From Patescibacteria group bacterium (GTDB lineage: Bacteria; Patescibacteriota; Minisyncoccia; JAHIHE01), in assembly GCA_018896765.1 (NCBI GenBank), contig JAHILZ010000034.1, positions 1-47,081 on the forward strand: DNA of 47,081 nucleotides, given 5' to 3'. The position numbers were made by a program, and so were the translations under genes. The notes below the pieces were generated by a model. That model ran no database searches. It had not been told where the DNA came from and saw only the letters and a program-made list of their open reading frames with translations. Positions 1-7,982 of this stretch are shown piece by piece (positions within the stretch are counted from its first letter, which is position 1; every line of letters starts with the position of its first letter).

Positions 1-1
1 T

Positions 2-88
2 AAAACGCCAATGGAAAAATTATTGGAGCATAGGAAAAGAAAAATAAATACAAAAAAACAACATCGAAATGTTGAGAAGAGAAAATAA
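2..88 (+). CDS. possible 3' end of an upstream gene (partial)
   Basis: The frame beginning at base 2 stays open for 28 codons and stops at TAA 86-88. The peptide is very rich in Lys and Arg, as in a basic C-terminal tail. The start would lie left of the window. It lies 42 nt before the next gene on the same strand, so it could be the previous operon member. It is too short to recognise, and random open frame in AT-rich DNA is a real alternative. Confidence 0.3.
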   Translation, partial: KTPMEKLLEHRKRKINTKKQHRNVEKRK

Positions 89-130
89 TCTTTAGCTTAA
101 TTTAAAAAAACGAAGTGTTCGGAATGACCC

Positions 131-634
131 TTGTCGGTGCCAATTTGGACAGATGATAATTTGAGCACAGATTATCTTTGGCGATATTTGAGCAAGAAGG
201 AAATTGAGTATATGGTTGAAACTCCAGGGTTCATGCGAGTAGGTTGCTTGAAAGGTTTTGATTCGGAATCATTCGCTTTTAACACAGGCGCTGATAAACA
301 ATTATTCGGTCGGCAGATTGAATTATTGGGGCGTCTGGTAGAAACTGGTTTTGATCAGTACGGATATATAACCCTGACAACCTTAAATCTGGAAAATTTG
401 GAGTCTAAAATTTCTGAATTATTTGATAAGATCCAGAAACAAATACATCCTAATTTTCCATTGCGAATAATACCGCTGCGAATTTTTAAGTTCAATGTGA
501 ACAACAGTCGGTATTTTGAGCAGGCTGAGAAAAATCAGTTTCAGGTTCTTGAGGCATGGAAAAGCGAGCTAAAGAAGCGTTTCAGCAAAACGGAGTTAAG
601 AACGCCGATAACGGAAGTATCTTTACGGAGGTGA
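131..634 (+). CDS. hypothetical protein, first complete gene of a small operon
   Basis: A 167-aa soluble protein starting at TTG 131 (GTG 137 is an alternative); TGA at 125-127 closes the frame upstream. I do not recognise a family with confidence. The run from about residue 37 (MRVGCLKGF) through a Phe-rich, amphipathic middle to YGYITLTT near residue 80 loosely recalls the C-terminal half of a TIM-barrel radical SAM protein, but no CxxxCxxC cluster is present in or before the gene. That resemblance is weak inference. It ends 6 nt before the next gene and is probably cotranscribed with the ASCH and kinase genes. Confidence 0.6.
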   Translation: MSVPIWTDDNLSTDYLWRYLSKKEIEYMVETPGFMRVGCLKGFDSESFAFNTGADKQLFGRQIELLGRLVETGFDQYGYITLTTLNLENLESKISELFDKIQKQIHPNFPLRIIPLRIFKFNVNNSRYFEQAEKNQFQVLEAWKSELKKRFSKTELRTPITEVSLRR

Positions 635-640
635 CAGAAT

Positions 641-929
641 ATGATAGAATATAGCCAAACATTGATTGGTCGAACCATAATCGGTTCTTTAGAAAGAGGA
701 TCGAAAAGTTTCGACAAGCTATTGAAAATATGCCATTCGATCTTTCCAGATGAGTTACAAGCGATTCTCGATGGAATGGTGATTGCGAAGCTTATTCAAA
801 AAAAACGGTCTGGCCACAACGAAGGAAATCGTCGAAAGGATAAAAGAATTTTATCCGGGAGTAGACATGCCGGATTCAGTATATAAGGACATAGAAAAAG
901 TTCGAATCCAATTAAAAGAATATATTTAA
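641..929 (+). pseudogene. small hypothetical protein gene with a +1 frameshift at an A8 run
   Basis: ATG 641 opens a frame that drifts into Lys/Arg-rich sequence after residue 54 and stops at 886. Removing one A from the A8 run at 798-805 restores a continuous 95-aa frame ending at TAA 927-929. The restored C-terminus reads as an ordinary alpha-helical segment (KEIVERIKEFY, then a Val/Asp-rich turn, then KVRIQLKEYI). The restored stop lies 11 nt before the next ATG, with its Shine-Dalgarno between, which fits the operon's spacing. The cause could be a true inactivating indel, slippage-based expression or a sequencing error. The product may be a small winged-helix-like protein; I do not recognise it. 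Confidence 0.6.
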
Positions 930-940
930 AGAGGTGGTAT

Positions 941-1396
941 ATGAAAACAAAAAACGGCAAACATCTTGCTATATTTACCGGCCCTTTTCTTGATTTGATT
1001 CTTGAAGGAAAGAAAACGATCGAGAGCCGTTTCAGTAAGGTTCGATGCGCTCCTTACGGCGTAGTCAAAGAAGGAGACATTGTTTTGATAAAAAAAGCTG
1101 GAGGTCTTGTTCTCGGGGAATTTACCGTATTACGCGTAGAAACCTTTAATAATTTAAATGAGACTTCGCTTCGGGAAATGGCAAAGAAATATGGAAAAGA
1201 TCTGTGTGCTGATGCAGACAAGGATTTTTGGGAAGGAAGACGTGATTCACACTATGCGACATTTCTTTATGTGTCAAAACCAATAAGGTACGAAAAGCCT
1301 TTTTCTTATCCCAAAAGAGACAAGCGTGGCTGGGTAGTGATTAAACAGGCTTCAGTAGGGACTCAGAGCAGTCTATTCAAGGAGGAATGTGATTGA
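941..1396 (+). CDS. ASCH-domain protein
   Basis: A 151-aa protein with the ASCH/PUA-like signature: a beta strand and helix at the N-terminus, then GKKTIESRFS (about residues 28-37), a GDIVLIKKAGG strand and a later WVVIKQ strand. ASCH domains are small beta-barrels proposed to bind RNA or modified nucleotides. A strong Shine-Dalgarno (gaggtgg, 931-937) precedes ATG 941, which fixes the start. Its TGA stop overlaps the TTG start of the kinase gene, so the two are translationally coupled. Pairing with a nucleotide kinase suggests a nucleotide or nucleic-acid salvage role, which is inference. Confidence 0.8.
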   Translation: MKTKNGKHLAIFTGPFLDLILEGKKTIESRFSKVRCAPYGVVKEGDIVLIKKAGGLVLGEFTVLRVETFNNLNETSLREMAKKYGKDLCADADKDFWEGRRDSHYATFLYVSKPIRYEKPFSYPKRDKRGWVVIKQASVGTQSSLFKEECD

Positions 1397-1932
1397 TTCC
1401 TAAAATATGTATTGCCGGTAAGATTGCTTGCGGAAAATCAACAGTCTCGGAAGTAATTGTGCGGCATTTCGGTTTTCCCAGAGTATCATTCGGCGATATT
1501 TTAAGGAAATACTCCCGGACGCAGGGTTTACCGCAAACCAGAGAAGCATTGCAGAATCTTGGACAGAAAATTTTAGATCAGTATGGATATGATGGATTCC
1601 TAAAATGGGCGATGGATAATTCACCCGATACTAACTGGAATGGGCCATTGATTATAGACGGATTAAGGCACATTGCAGTTTATGAACATATTGTCGAATT
1701 ATTTCCTGAAACCATACTGGTATATTGTAAGTGCGATATGCAGACTCAGATTAGTAGAATTGTATCCCGAGATAAAATTACAAAGGAAGAGGCAATAAAA
1801 ATTGTTTCGCATTCTACCGAAAGGTATATTCAAGAACTCGAATCATACGCGCATATAGTATACAGGACAGACTCTGATATGCAGAATATTATAGGACAGC
1901 TCGATAAATTAATACAAAATTTTTGTCGTTAA
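1393..1932 (+). CDS. P-loop nucleotide kinase (AAA_17/dNMP-kinase-like)
   Basis: A 179-aa protein with a clear Walker A, GKIACGKST, at residues 9-17. It continues with FGDILRKYSR (lid or base-binding region) and LIIDGLRH (about residues 77-84, Walker-B-like strand), followed by ILVYCKCD and a TERYIQELE helix. This matches small adenylate kinase, dephospho-CoA kinase and dNMP kinase folds; I cannot assign the substrate. TTG 1393 is the likely start because GGAGGA (1381-1386) lies just upstream and the codon overlaps the ASCH stop (TTGA). It is the last gene before a terminator at 1944-1971. Confidence 0.75.
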   Translation: MIPKICIAGKIACGKSTVSEVIVRHFGFPRVSFGDILRKYSRTQGLPQTREALQNLGQKILDQYGYDGFLKWAMDNSPDTNWNGPLIIDGLRHIAVYEHIVELFPETILVYCKCDMQTQISRIVSRDKITKEEAIKIVSHSTERYIQELESYAHIVYRTDSDMQNIIGQLDKLIQNFCR

Positions 1933-1943
1933 ACTAAGCGACC

Positions 1944-1971
1944 CCCATTCAGAATCTGGATGGGTTTTTTT
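1944..1971 (+). terminator. rho-independent terminator of the 131-1932 operon
   Basis: An 8-bp stem, cccattca (1944-1951) with tggatggg (1957-1964), has a 5-nt loop and is followed directly by seven T (1965-1971). It lies 12 nt after the kinase stop on the same strand. Confidence 0.85.
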
Positions 1972-2029
1972 GTTCCATCTTATAAATAGAGGTTTAATAG
2001 TAAATCTGTGATGCTAAAAATAGTAAATT

Positions 2030-2093
2030 ATGGCATACTATAGATAAAAAGTTAACTTAATTTATAATTAATTTTAAATCTATAGTATGTCAT
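2030..2093 (+). repeat. 16-bp inverted repeat in an otherwise empty gap
   Basis: The arm at 2030-2045 (atggcatactatagat) pairs with the arm at 2078-2093 (atctatagtatgtcat), 15 of 16 positions, around a 32-nt AT-rich centre. The 1972-2276 gap holds nothing else convincing. A 94-codon open frame starting inside the right arm is AT-rich and runs antisense into the next gene, so I do not call it. The element could be a small operator or a MITE end pair. Confidence 0.5.
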
Positions 2094-2276
2094 TTAAAAA
2101 AACTGAGCGAACGCGCAAAATCAAGAATGCTTTTTATCAATTTTTTTTCTGCCATAATTATGTAATTGGGATATTTCTTTTGCTTTTTTTATCAATTCGT
2201 TGTTTATTATATATAACATATATTTTATTTTTCACAAATACTCGCCTTGGATTTTTGAATAAAACTAATTTTATTT

Positions 2277-2852
2277 TTATATTTCCGCGTCTATGGTATG
2301 GCTTCCTTTGGGAAAAAATATCGTCCAAAGAAATTTCTTGCTTCCCGCGTCATAGTACATTTTCAAGCTGATGATTTCCGTATCGGCAGGATAAAGCCCG
2401 TAAAAAGATTTCGCCAACATCGCCGAATCAATCATTTCTCCTTTGAGAGTCTGAAGCGGCGACAGAGCTTCTTTTTCAATCGTCCCGCGAGACTCGCCGT
2501 CTTTGATCGTAACTTCATAGGTTTTATTTTTCGATTTGGAATAGAACATAGTTTTCCAGCCGTTGGAAAACCCTTTTTCATTAAATTTTTTAGAGATGAG
2601 CTCTATTCCGGACAAATAAGCGTCTTCCGGCCATAAACGAGACTCGGATAAAGCGATATCGTATGCTTCTTTGGCGATAATCTCGGTTTTAAGTGTTTTT
2701 AACTTCGTTGAATTATCCACGATGGGATTATTAATAATAATCGGCTTAACGCTCGGCGCATTATTTATACCCATAAAATAGCCCGCGACCGCTCCTATAA
2801 TTAAAAATAGAATCAATGACAAGGCGATAAAAAGATTTTTATTTGAAAACAT
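2277..2852 (-). CDS. membrane-anchored hypothetical protein next to pilus genes
   Basis: A 191-aa protein with one N-terminal membrane segment (about residues 7-28) and an otherwise soluble, probably extracytoplasmic domain. The domain has regularly spaced helices (EIIAKEAYDIALSESRLW) followed by beta-rich stretches (KNKTYEVTIKDGE; KKFLWTIFFPKG), reminiscent of PepSY-like layouts, though I cannot confirm a family. It lies 266 nt downstream of the pseudopilin gene on the same strand and is likely part of, or appended to, the pilus cluster. ATG 2852 is the start. Confidence 0.65.
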   Translation of the reverse strand: MFSNKNLFIALSLILFLIIGAVAGYFMGINNAPSVKPIIINNPIVDNSTKLKTLKTEIIAKEAYDIALSESRLWPEDAYLSGIELISKKFNEKGFSNGWKTMFYSKSKNKTYEVTIKDGESRGTIEKEALSPLQTLKGEMIDSAMLAKSFYGLYPADTEIISLKMYYDAGSKKFLWTIFFPKGSHTIDAEI

Positions 2853-3118
2853 ATGTTTAAAATTATTTTAATTACTCTAGTTGACTTAATTAATTTAGTT
2901 AACTTAATTAATACCCAATAATAAAATTCGTTAAAATCCTAAGCACGAAATTCTAAATTCTAAACAAATTCTAAATTCTAATTCTCCAAATTCCAAACTT
3001 AATTAATTGTTTGTGATTTTGAATTTATGATTTGTGATTTGTTTAGGATTTAGGGTTTAGAATTTGGAGTTTTAAGAAAATTGAAATTTGATTAGGAATA
3101 ATTGGATTAATTATTTTG
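2853..3118. repeat. AT-rich quasi-palindromic spacer with heptamer repeats
   Basis: No gene is visible. The left half repeats aaattct (2948-2986) and the right half carries the mirrored tttaggatttagggtttag run (about 3041-3065) and tgatttg repeats. The gap can therefore fold on itself loosely. It belongs to the general intergenic pattern of the window. Confidence 0.5.
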
Positions 3119-3796
3119 CTATTGTTTAAGTTTAATGCTCCCCGGAATACTGGTATTGTCAATATTTCCATTTTCATCATAATATTTCGACGAATCGATA
3201 AAATCCGTCTGTCCTTCCCCGCCTGACCAATCGCTTTGGCTGAAAGTATTATTTTTCCAGCGCGTTAAATATTCTTCAAGGACGACATCCGCGCCGCCGA
3301 TTTTGGAAACCGCTACTTTGATTTTTTGCGTGGACGGATCGTTTACTTCTTCCGCGCAAATCCCAACACCATCGCAAATTTGCCTTTCGCCTGTTTTATC
3401 GCGAGTAACATTCTCGATATAAATCTTCCTTGTGTATATTATACCATCAATTGGAATATCTCCCTCATCGCCGAGAGTAACCTTGCCAAGCGCCCAAAAA
3501 AAACCGTTTTTATAAATATAATAAGGATTCGCGTCTCCTTTGCCAGCATCCGGATCGCCCGCGCCGTCCGGCGGCAAATAAATACTATGCCAATCCGCCT
3601 CGCTGATCGACTGTGTCGCTTCCATGCCTTCCTCGGCCAAAAAAACGGCCGCGCTTTTCTGCCCCGAGATCTGTCCGCTTTTTAAGCTTACATAAACCAG
3701 CCCGCTAACAGCGCCGATAATTATCGCGCCGACCGCAACCGCTAATAATATTTCCAAAAGAAGCGAACCTTTTTGATTATAAAAATTAATTTTCAT
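3119..3796 (-). CDS. type IV prepilin-like protein (PilV-like minor pilin)
   Basis: A 225-aa protein with a prepilin leader. It has a short basic N-terminus, a cleavage motif of Lys-Gly before Ser-Leu-Leu-Leu-Glu (Glu at position +5), and a hydrophobic helix to about residue 33. The rest is a Gly/Asp-rich globular domain with AVFLAEEGMEATQSI, typical of PilV/GspI-like minor pilins. It should be processed by a prepilin peptidase and placed at the pilus tip or base. No peptidase gene is in the window. It follows the other pseudopilin by 40 nt and is cotranscribed with pilC and pilB on the minus strand. Confidence 0.8.
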   Translation of the reverse strand: MKINFYNQKGSLLLEILLAVAVGAIIIGAVSGLVYVSLKSGQISGQKSAAVFLAEEGMEATQSISEADWHSIYLPPDGAGDPDAGKGDANPYYIYKNGFFWALGKVTLGDEGDIPIDGIIYTRKIYIENVTRDKTGERQICDGVGICAEEVNDPSTQKIKVAVSKIGGADVVLEEYLTRWKNNTFSQSDWSGGEGQTDFIDSSKYYDENGNIDNTSIPGSIKLKQ

Positions 3797-3836
3797 TTTT
3801 ACTTTTCTTCTAAAAATTAAACCTACAACCTACAAC

Positions 3837-4322
3837 CTACTGCCGATCAATTTTTCCCAAAGAAGTAACGATGACATTTTTAAAACTCGCGCTATCATTC
3901 GATTGCTCGATCCTTACAGTCCCGTATTGCGCGGTGCCGCCCCCCGGATTATTGAAAATAATCTCATTTCCTCCGCCGGCCAGAGAAACATTGCCTATTT
4001 TAACAAAAGAAGATAAATAATTTTCTTCCTTCACAGCCGCGCCGCTATAACCGGTTCCATCATCGCGAAATAAAATAAATCTATTGCCCGTAGCGTCAAA
4101 ATAAACTCCCCATTTTGCAAAATCTTTTCCGCTAATTGAGCGCGATTGAGCGTCGCGCAAAGTATCAACTATCATTTTGGAAACTGAATTAACCTCAACC
4201 TGCCTCTGGTACCCAAAAAACCAAATCGCCGCGCCGCTGGAAAGAATAGCGAGGATGGACATCACAAGGAGAAGCTCAAGTAAGGTGAAACCTTTACTAT
4301 TAAATTTTATTTTATTTATAAT
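3837..4322 (-). CDS. type IV pseudopilin (GspH/FimT-like), start codon uncertain
   Basis: Starting at GTG 4265 gives a 142-aa protein without a leader. The same frame continues upstream and encodes KGFTLLELLLVMSILAIL, a textbook prepilin peptidase site and transmembrane helix (4290 downward). The frame stays open to a stop at 4386-4388, yet it contains no ATG, GTG or TTG before the KGFTLLEL motif. The nearest candidates are ATT at 4322-4320 or ATA at 4319-4317, and I give 4322 as the probable start. The C-terminal half (VYFDATGNRFILFRDDGTGY and a later TVRIEQSNDSASFKNVIVTS) matches GspH/FimT-like minor pilins. Confidence 0.7.
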   Translation of the reverse strand: MINKIKFNSKGFTLLELLLVMSILAILSSGAAIWFFGYQRQVEVNSVSKMIVDTLRDAQSRSISGKDFAKWGVYFDATGNRFILFRDDGTGYSGAAVKEENYLSSFVKIGNVSLAGGGNEIIFNNPGGGTAQYGTVRIEQSNDSASFKNVIVTSLGKIDRQ

Positions 4323-4330
4323 TTTTATAC

Positions 4331-4446
4331 TTTTTAATTCTAAATTTTTAATTTTAAATTTAAAATGAAATCCTAAATATCTAAATTATAAATTAGGATT
4401 TTAATCATTTAAAATTGATTTAAAATTTAGACTTTAAAATTTAAAA
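4331..4446. repeat. AT-rich palindromic intergenic element, copy 1
   Basis: An imperfect palindrome with an atcctaaat / aattaggat core. It ends in tttagactt, the complement of the aagtctaaa start of the related copies at 5667, 8600 and 15804. It overlaps the presumed 5' end of the pseudopilin gene. Confidence 0.5.
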
Positions 4447-5658
4447 TTACCGCACGGATCCCACTAGCTGATAAATCGGCAGAATAATGGCAAAAGCGAT
4501 TGCCGCCACAACCACGCCCATAATCAACAAAAGAAGCGGCTCGATCAATGATACCAGATTTTTCAAACTATTATTTACTGCTTCCTCGTAAAAATCAGCC
4601 AAATCTATTAAAATCAAATCGGTTTTTCCGGTTTTCTCTCCGACATTCACCATGCCGGAAAGCATATAAGGAAATGCTTCTCCCTGATGCTTAAAAGCAT
4701 TTCCCAGCGAAACGCCCCGCGCCACTTCAGATTTAATATTTTTGATCGTATCAAAATAGCGATTTTGGCCGATTGCCGCGGATGAAATATCCAAAGCTTT
4801 TAGAATCGTCACTCCGCTGGCCAAAAGGGTCCCGAGAATTCTGGCAAATCTGGCTAAAATTATTTTTTGATACAAAGCGGAAACTAAAGGAATCTTAAAA
4901 ATTACCCGAGAAACCATTTTCTGAAAAAAAACGGCCGAGCGGAAATAAAAAATAGCGATGCCGGCAATCAGCAAAACCCCGCAAATCAAATAAATATTGG
5001 CGGTCAAAAAATTACTTATGCCGATAATAAGCTCGGTAATCCACGGAAGTTCGTTTTTGCTTTGGCTGAAAACTTTTACGAGCTTGGGAACGACAAAAAC
5101 CATTAAAATAGCCACTATGGCGATCGAGGCGAAAATCAAAACTATCGGATAAACCATCGCGCCATATACTTTTTGCATTAATTTATATTCCTTCGAGAGA
5201 GAAACGCCCAAATGCTCCAGCGATTGTTCCAGCGTCCCCGAAGCTTCTCCGGCTTCCAAAAAAGCGATAAAAATTGGAGAAAAAACATTTGGATATTTTT
5301 TAAAAGCGGCGGAAAGGGGCTGGCCTTTTTCCAAATCAAATTTCGCTTCGGTTAAAATTTTTTTTAAAGTTTTTTTCCTGGCGTCATGCAATACTATTTC
5401 AACTCCCTCCTTAAGCGAAAGGCCTGCTTTGATAATCGTCGCCAAATGCTTGACCAGCATTATTCGATCTTGAGATGAAACACTCGAAAAAATATCGACA
5501 TCAAAGCTCTCTGCCGATTTTTTTTTGGCATTAATGGAAATAATCGTTAATTCCTGCCGGCCAAGATAATCAGACACGGCTTTTTTGTCCGGCGTTTCCA
5601 ATTCCCCGTTTATAATTTCTCCTTGATTGTTCGCGGCAGTATATGTGAAAGTTGACAC
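4447..5658 (-). CDS. pilC: type IV pilus inner-membrane platform protein PilC
   Basis: A 403-aa GspF/PilC-family protein. A N-terminal beta-rich domain (FTYTAANNQGEIINGELE) is followed by two repeated GspF domains of about 120 residues. The first includes LVKHLATIIKAGLSLKEGVEI and FLEAGEASGTLEQSLE, and the second FARILGTLLASGVTILKALD and MVNVGEKTGKTDLILIDLADFYEE. Three membrane segments lie at about 165-190, 215-240 and 370-395. It forms the membrane platform turned by PilB. The start is GTG 5658. Length and domain order are normal. It lies downstream of pilB with a palindromic element between. Confidence 0.93.
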   Translation of the reverse strand: MSTFTYTAANNQGEIINGELETPDKKAVSDYLGRQELTIISINAKKKSAESFDVDIFSSVSSQDRIMLVKHLATIIKAGLSLKEGVEIVLHDARKKTLKKILTEAKFDLEKGQPLSAAFKKYPNVFSPIFIAFLEAGEASGTLEQSLEHLGVSLSKEYKLMQKVYGAMVYPIVLIFASIAIVAILMVFVVPKLVKVFSQSKNELPWITELIIGISNFLTANIYLICGVLLIAGIAIFYFRSAVFFQKMVSRVIFKIPLVSALYQKIILARFARILGTLLASGVTILKALDISSAAIGQNRYFDTIKNIKSEVARGVSLGNAFKHQGEAFPYMLSGMVNVGEKTGKTDLILIDLADFYEEAVNNSLKNLVSLIEPLLLLIMGVVVAAIAFAIILPIYQLVGSVR

Positions 5659-5666
5659 ATTTTTTA

Positions 5667-5774
5667 TAAGTCTAAAGTCTAAATTTTAAGTTTTAAATCA
5701 AATCCTAAATGATTAAATTTAAAATTAAATAATTTAAAATTCATTTAAAATTTCAAATTTAGAATTTAGCCTTA
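5667..5774. repeat. AT-rich palindromic intergenic element, copy 2
   Basis: It begins taagtctaaagtctaaat and ends aatttagcctta. These outer ends are inverted copies, with complementary AT-rich sequence between (aaatcctaaatga). It fills the pilB-pilC gap. Related copies are at 8600-8717 and 15804-15927. Confidence 0.6.
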
Positions 5775-5812
5775 CGATTAATATTTTTTAAGATTATCTT
5801 GTTGTTTTATAT

Positions 5813-7513
5813 TTACTCCCGAATTACGCGGAGAACCTCTGACACGGTCGTTTCCCCTCTCTGCACTTTTTCTAGCCCGTCTTCAAACAAAAAAGTCATG
5901 CCGTCTTTAGCGGCTTGTTCTTTAATTTTATCGCCATTCGGACTTTTTATAATCAAATTTTTTATCGCTGTCGTTACCTCTAAAATCTCGTAAATGCCAA
6001 CCTGTCCGCGATAACCCGTACCCGAGCAAAGCTTGCATCCTTTTGAGTGATAAGCAGTATCCAAAACCTTCATATCAAATGCGCTATAAGGATTAAGCGC
6101 CAATTGCTTTTTAATTATTTGCATCGTTTCTTTTCTTAATTTTTTGCTGGCCAAACAAGCGACGCAATTTTTTCTCACCAATCTCTGCGCTATTATCATC
6201 GAAAGAGTCGAAGCAAGCAAGAACGGCTCGGCGCCCATATCCATTAAGCGCGGAATGGACAGTACGGCATCATTAGTGTGAAGCGTAGCAAGCACCAAAT
6301 GGCCGGTAAGCGAAGCGTGAATGGCCATTTCCAAAGTTTCTTTATCGCGAATTTCTCCCACCATTATAATATTGGGATTTTGGCGCAAAAAAGACCGCAA
6401 GCCCTCGGCAAAAGTAATTCCGGTTTTAGGGTTTACTTGAGTCTGATTAATGCGGACAATGTCATATTCAATCGGATCTTCGATAGTGCAAATATTGACT
6501 TCGGGCTTATTAAGAAGATGAAGAATGGTATAAAGCGTGGTGGTTTTTCCGCTTCCGGTAGGTCCGGTAACCAAAATCAGCCCTTGAGTTTTTGAAATAT
6601 TATTTTTCACGATTTCCAAGTGGCTAGCCGATAATCCGAGGTCCGCGAGATTAAGCGGCCGAGCTGATCCGGCCAAAATGCGCAAGACCGCTTTTTCTCC
6701 GTGAAAAGTCGGCATAATGGAAACTCTGATGGAAATATTCTGGTCTTCGGTTTTAAACTTAAATCTTCCATCCTGAGGAATGCGATGCTCGTCAATCTGC
6801 AAATTCGCCAATATCTTGATGCGCGCGATAAGCGCCGGATGAATAACCAAAGGAAGATCAATGACATCATGCAGCAAGCCGTCAATCCTGTAGCGCACTA
6901 TGACTTTCGATTCAAAAATCTCAATATGAATATCCGAAGAATTATGCGCGACCGCGTAGCTTAGCATCGTATCGAGAATGGAAATAACCGGCAAATCTTG
7001 CGCGATTTTCGCCGCGTCGCCCTTCGAGGCATGAGCTCGATCGATATTCTCTTTTATAATCTGATGGAATTCTTTGCCGATATCTTTCTGATATTTTTTC
7101 CAGACTTCTTTAAGATCAGTGAAACCGGTCAAATAAACTTTGACTGGCATTTTTGTTTTAGCCCTGATATATTCAATCGCCTGCAGGTCCAAAGGGTCCG
7201 CCATCGCGACGAGCAAAAATTCTTTTTCGCGGCCAAAAACAACCGCTTGCATTTTCTTGGCCGCCACCTCGCTCAAAAGCTCCATATCGCTGAATTTTAT
7301 TTCTTGATTCAAAAGATTTGCCGCCGGAATTTGCAAATATTCCGATAATAATTCGATAAAATACTTTTCCGTAATAAGATTGCCGCCGATCAAAACATTT
7401 TCTATTTTCAAGCCAAAACGCTCGGCGTCTTTGACCGCTTTTTCATAATCCGCGTCCCCGACAATCCCGGAGCTTAAGATTATTTTTTTTATTTCTTTTT
7501 GGCTTAAATGCAT
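5813..7513 (-). CDS. pilB: type IV pilus assembly ATPase PilB
   Basis: A 566-aa GspE/PilB-family extension ATPase. It has an N-terminal MshEN/GSPII_E_N domain (about residues 1-150), then a Walker A GPTGSGKTTT near residue 318 and an Asp box TIEDPIEY. The Walker B region reads IIMVGEIRDKETLE, and the His box ATLHTNDA. A zinc tetracysteine is present (CVAC ... CKLC), as is usual in PilB rather than PilT. It hydrolyses ATP to drive pilin addition through PilC. ATG 7513 is the start. No PilT retraction ATPase is present in the window. Confidence 0.95.
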   Translation of the reverse strand: MHLSQKEIKKIILSSGIVGDADYEKAVKDAERFGLKIENVLIGGNLITEKYFIELLSEYLQIPAANLLNQEIKFSDMELLSEVAAKKMQAVVFGREKEFLLVAMADPLDLQAIEYIRAKTKMPVKVYLTGFTDLKEVWKKYQKDIGKEFHQIIKENIDRAHASKGDAAKIAQDLPVISILDTMLSYAVAHNSSDIHIEIFESKVIVRYRIDGLLHDVIDLPLVIHPALIARIKILANLQIDEHRIPQDGRFKFKTEDQNISIRVSIMPTFHGEKAVLRILAGSARPLNLADLGLSASHLEIVKNNISKTQGLILVTGPTGSGKTTTLYTILHLLNKPEVNICTIEDPIEYDIVRINQTQVNPKTGITFAEGLRSFLRQNPNIIMVGEIRDKETLEMAIHASLTGHLVLATLHTNDAVLSIPRLMDMGAEPFLLASTLSMIIAQRLVRKNCVACLASKKLRKETMQIIKKQLALNPYSAFDMKVLDTAYHSKGCKLCSGTGYRGQVGIYEILEVTTAIKNLIIKSPNGDKIKEQAAKDGMTFLFEDGLEKVQRGETTVSEVLRVIRE

Positions 7514-7521
7514 GGACTTTG

Positions 7522-7551
7522 GATATTAGATATTAAAATATTAGATATTGT
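7522..7551. repeat. inverted partner of the TAATATC heptamer array
   Basis: Two copies of gatatta (7522-7535) are followed by a further tattagatatt. This is the reverse complement of the TAATATC array on the other side of the four-helix-bundle gene, so the gene is bracketed by inverted heptamer repeats. Confidence 0.6.
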
Positions 7552-7924
7552 TTTTTATTTCTTTTAATATTTTAATATGGCTATTTAGTTTTTTATGTAA
7601 AGTGTTTAATTTTTCAATTAAGTCATTAAACTTTTTTTCGTTTATTACTTGCCTGTCTTTTAATAGCAAAGACCAGTGTTTTGATTCAAACAAAGAACCT
7701 CTGCTGTTATAATAAAATTTAACCCTATCGAGATAATGAAAACGACCATAACCTTCTGCGATGTTGGCGCCTATGGAATCCATTGCTCTGATAAACTGAC
7801 TTCCAATTATTTTTTTATTCTCATAACTCATTTGACCATAAATTTCCCAACCAATTTTTGAAAGCTCTAATGCGTTTTTATAAATTTCAAGCTTTCCAAG
7901 CGCAATATGTTTATTATTTTCCAT
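7541..7924 (-). CDS. four helix bundle protein (S23/IVP family)
   Basis: A 127-aa all-helical protein of the family first found in 23S rRNA intervening sequences (TIGR02436). Typical blocks are LEIYKNALELSKIGWEIY, IGSQFIRAMDSIGANIAEGYGR and KFYYNSRGSLFESKHWSLLL. Function is unknown for the family; members are thought to form pentamers and are often mobile. It sits inside the pilus gene row between pilB and a membrane-protein gene, bracketed by inverted TAATATC heptamer arrays, so it may have been inserted there. ATG 7924 lies within the edge of the right array. Confidence 0.88.
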   Translation of the reverse strand: MENNKHIALGKLEIYKNALELSKIGWEIYGQMSYENKKIIGSQFIRAMDSIGANIAEGYGRFHYLDRVKFYYNSRGSLFESKHWSLLLKDRQVINEKKFNDLIEKLNTLHKKLNSHIKILKEIKNNI

Positions 7925-7970
7925 AATATCTAATATCTAATATCTAATATCTAATATCTAATATCTAATA
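7924..7970. repeat. TAATATC heptamer tandem array (six units)
   Basis: Six perfect 7-nt units occupy 7924-7965, followed by a partial unit to 7970. The first unit overlaps the start codon of the four-helix-bundle gene. Repeat number could vary by slippage and would then change the spacing upstream of that start. Confidence 0.9.
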
Positions 7971-7982
7971 ATATCCACATTT

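Noticed and set aside
900..915. gttcgaatcc motif suggestive of a tRNA T-arm
   Set aside because: It lies within the restored reading frame of the 641-929 gene and no cloverleaf can be drawn around it.
2087..2371. 94-codon plus-strand open frame with hydrophobic stretch
   Set aside because: Very AT-rich low-complexity composition, no ribosome binding site, start inside an inverted repeat and 95 nt antisense overlap with a better gene.
7924..7970. Heptamer and other short direct repeats as a possible CRISPR array
   Set aside because: Units are contiguous 7-mers with no spacers and no cas genes are present anywhere in the window.
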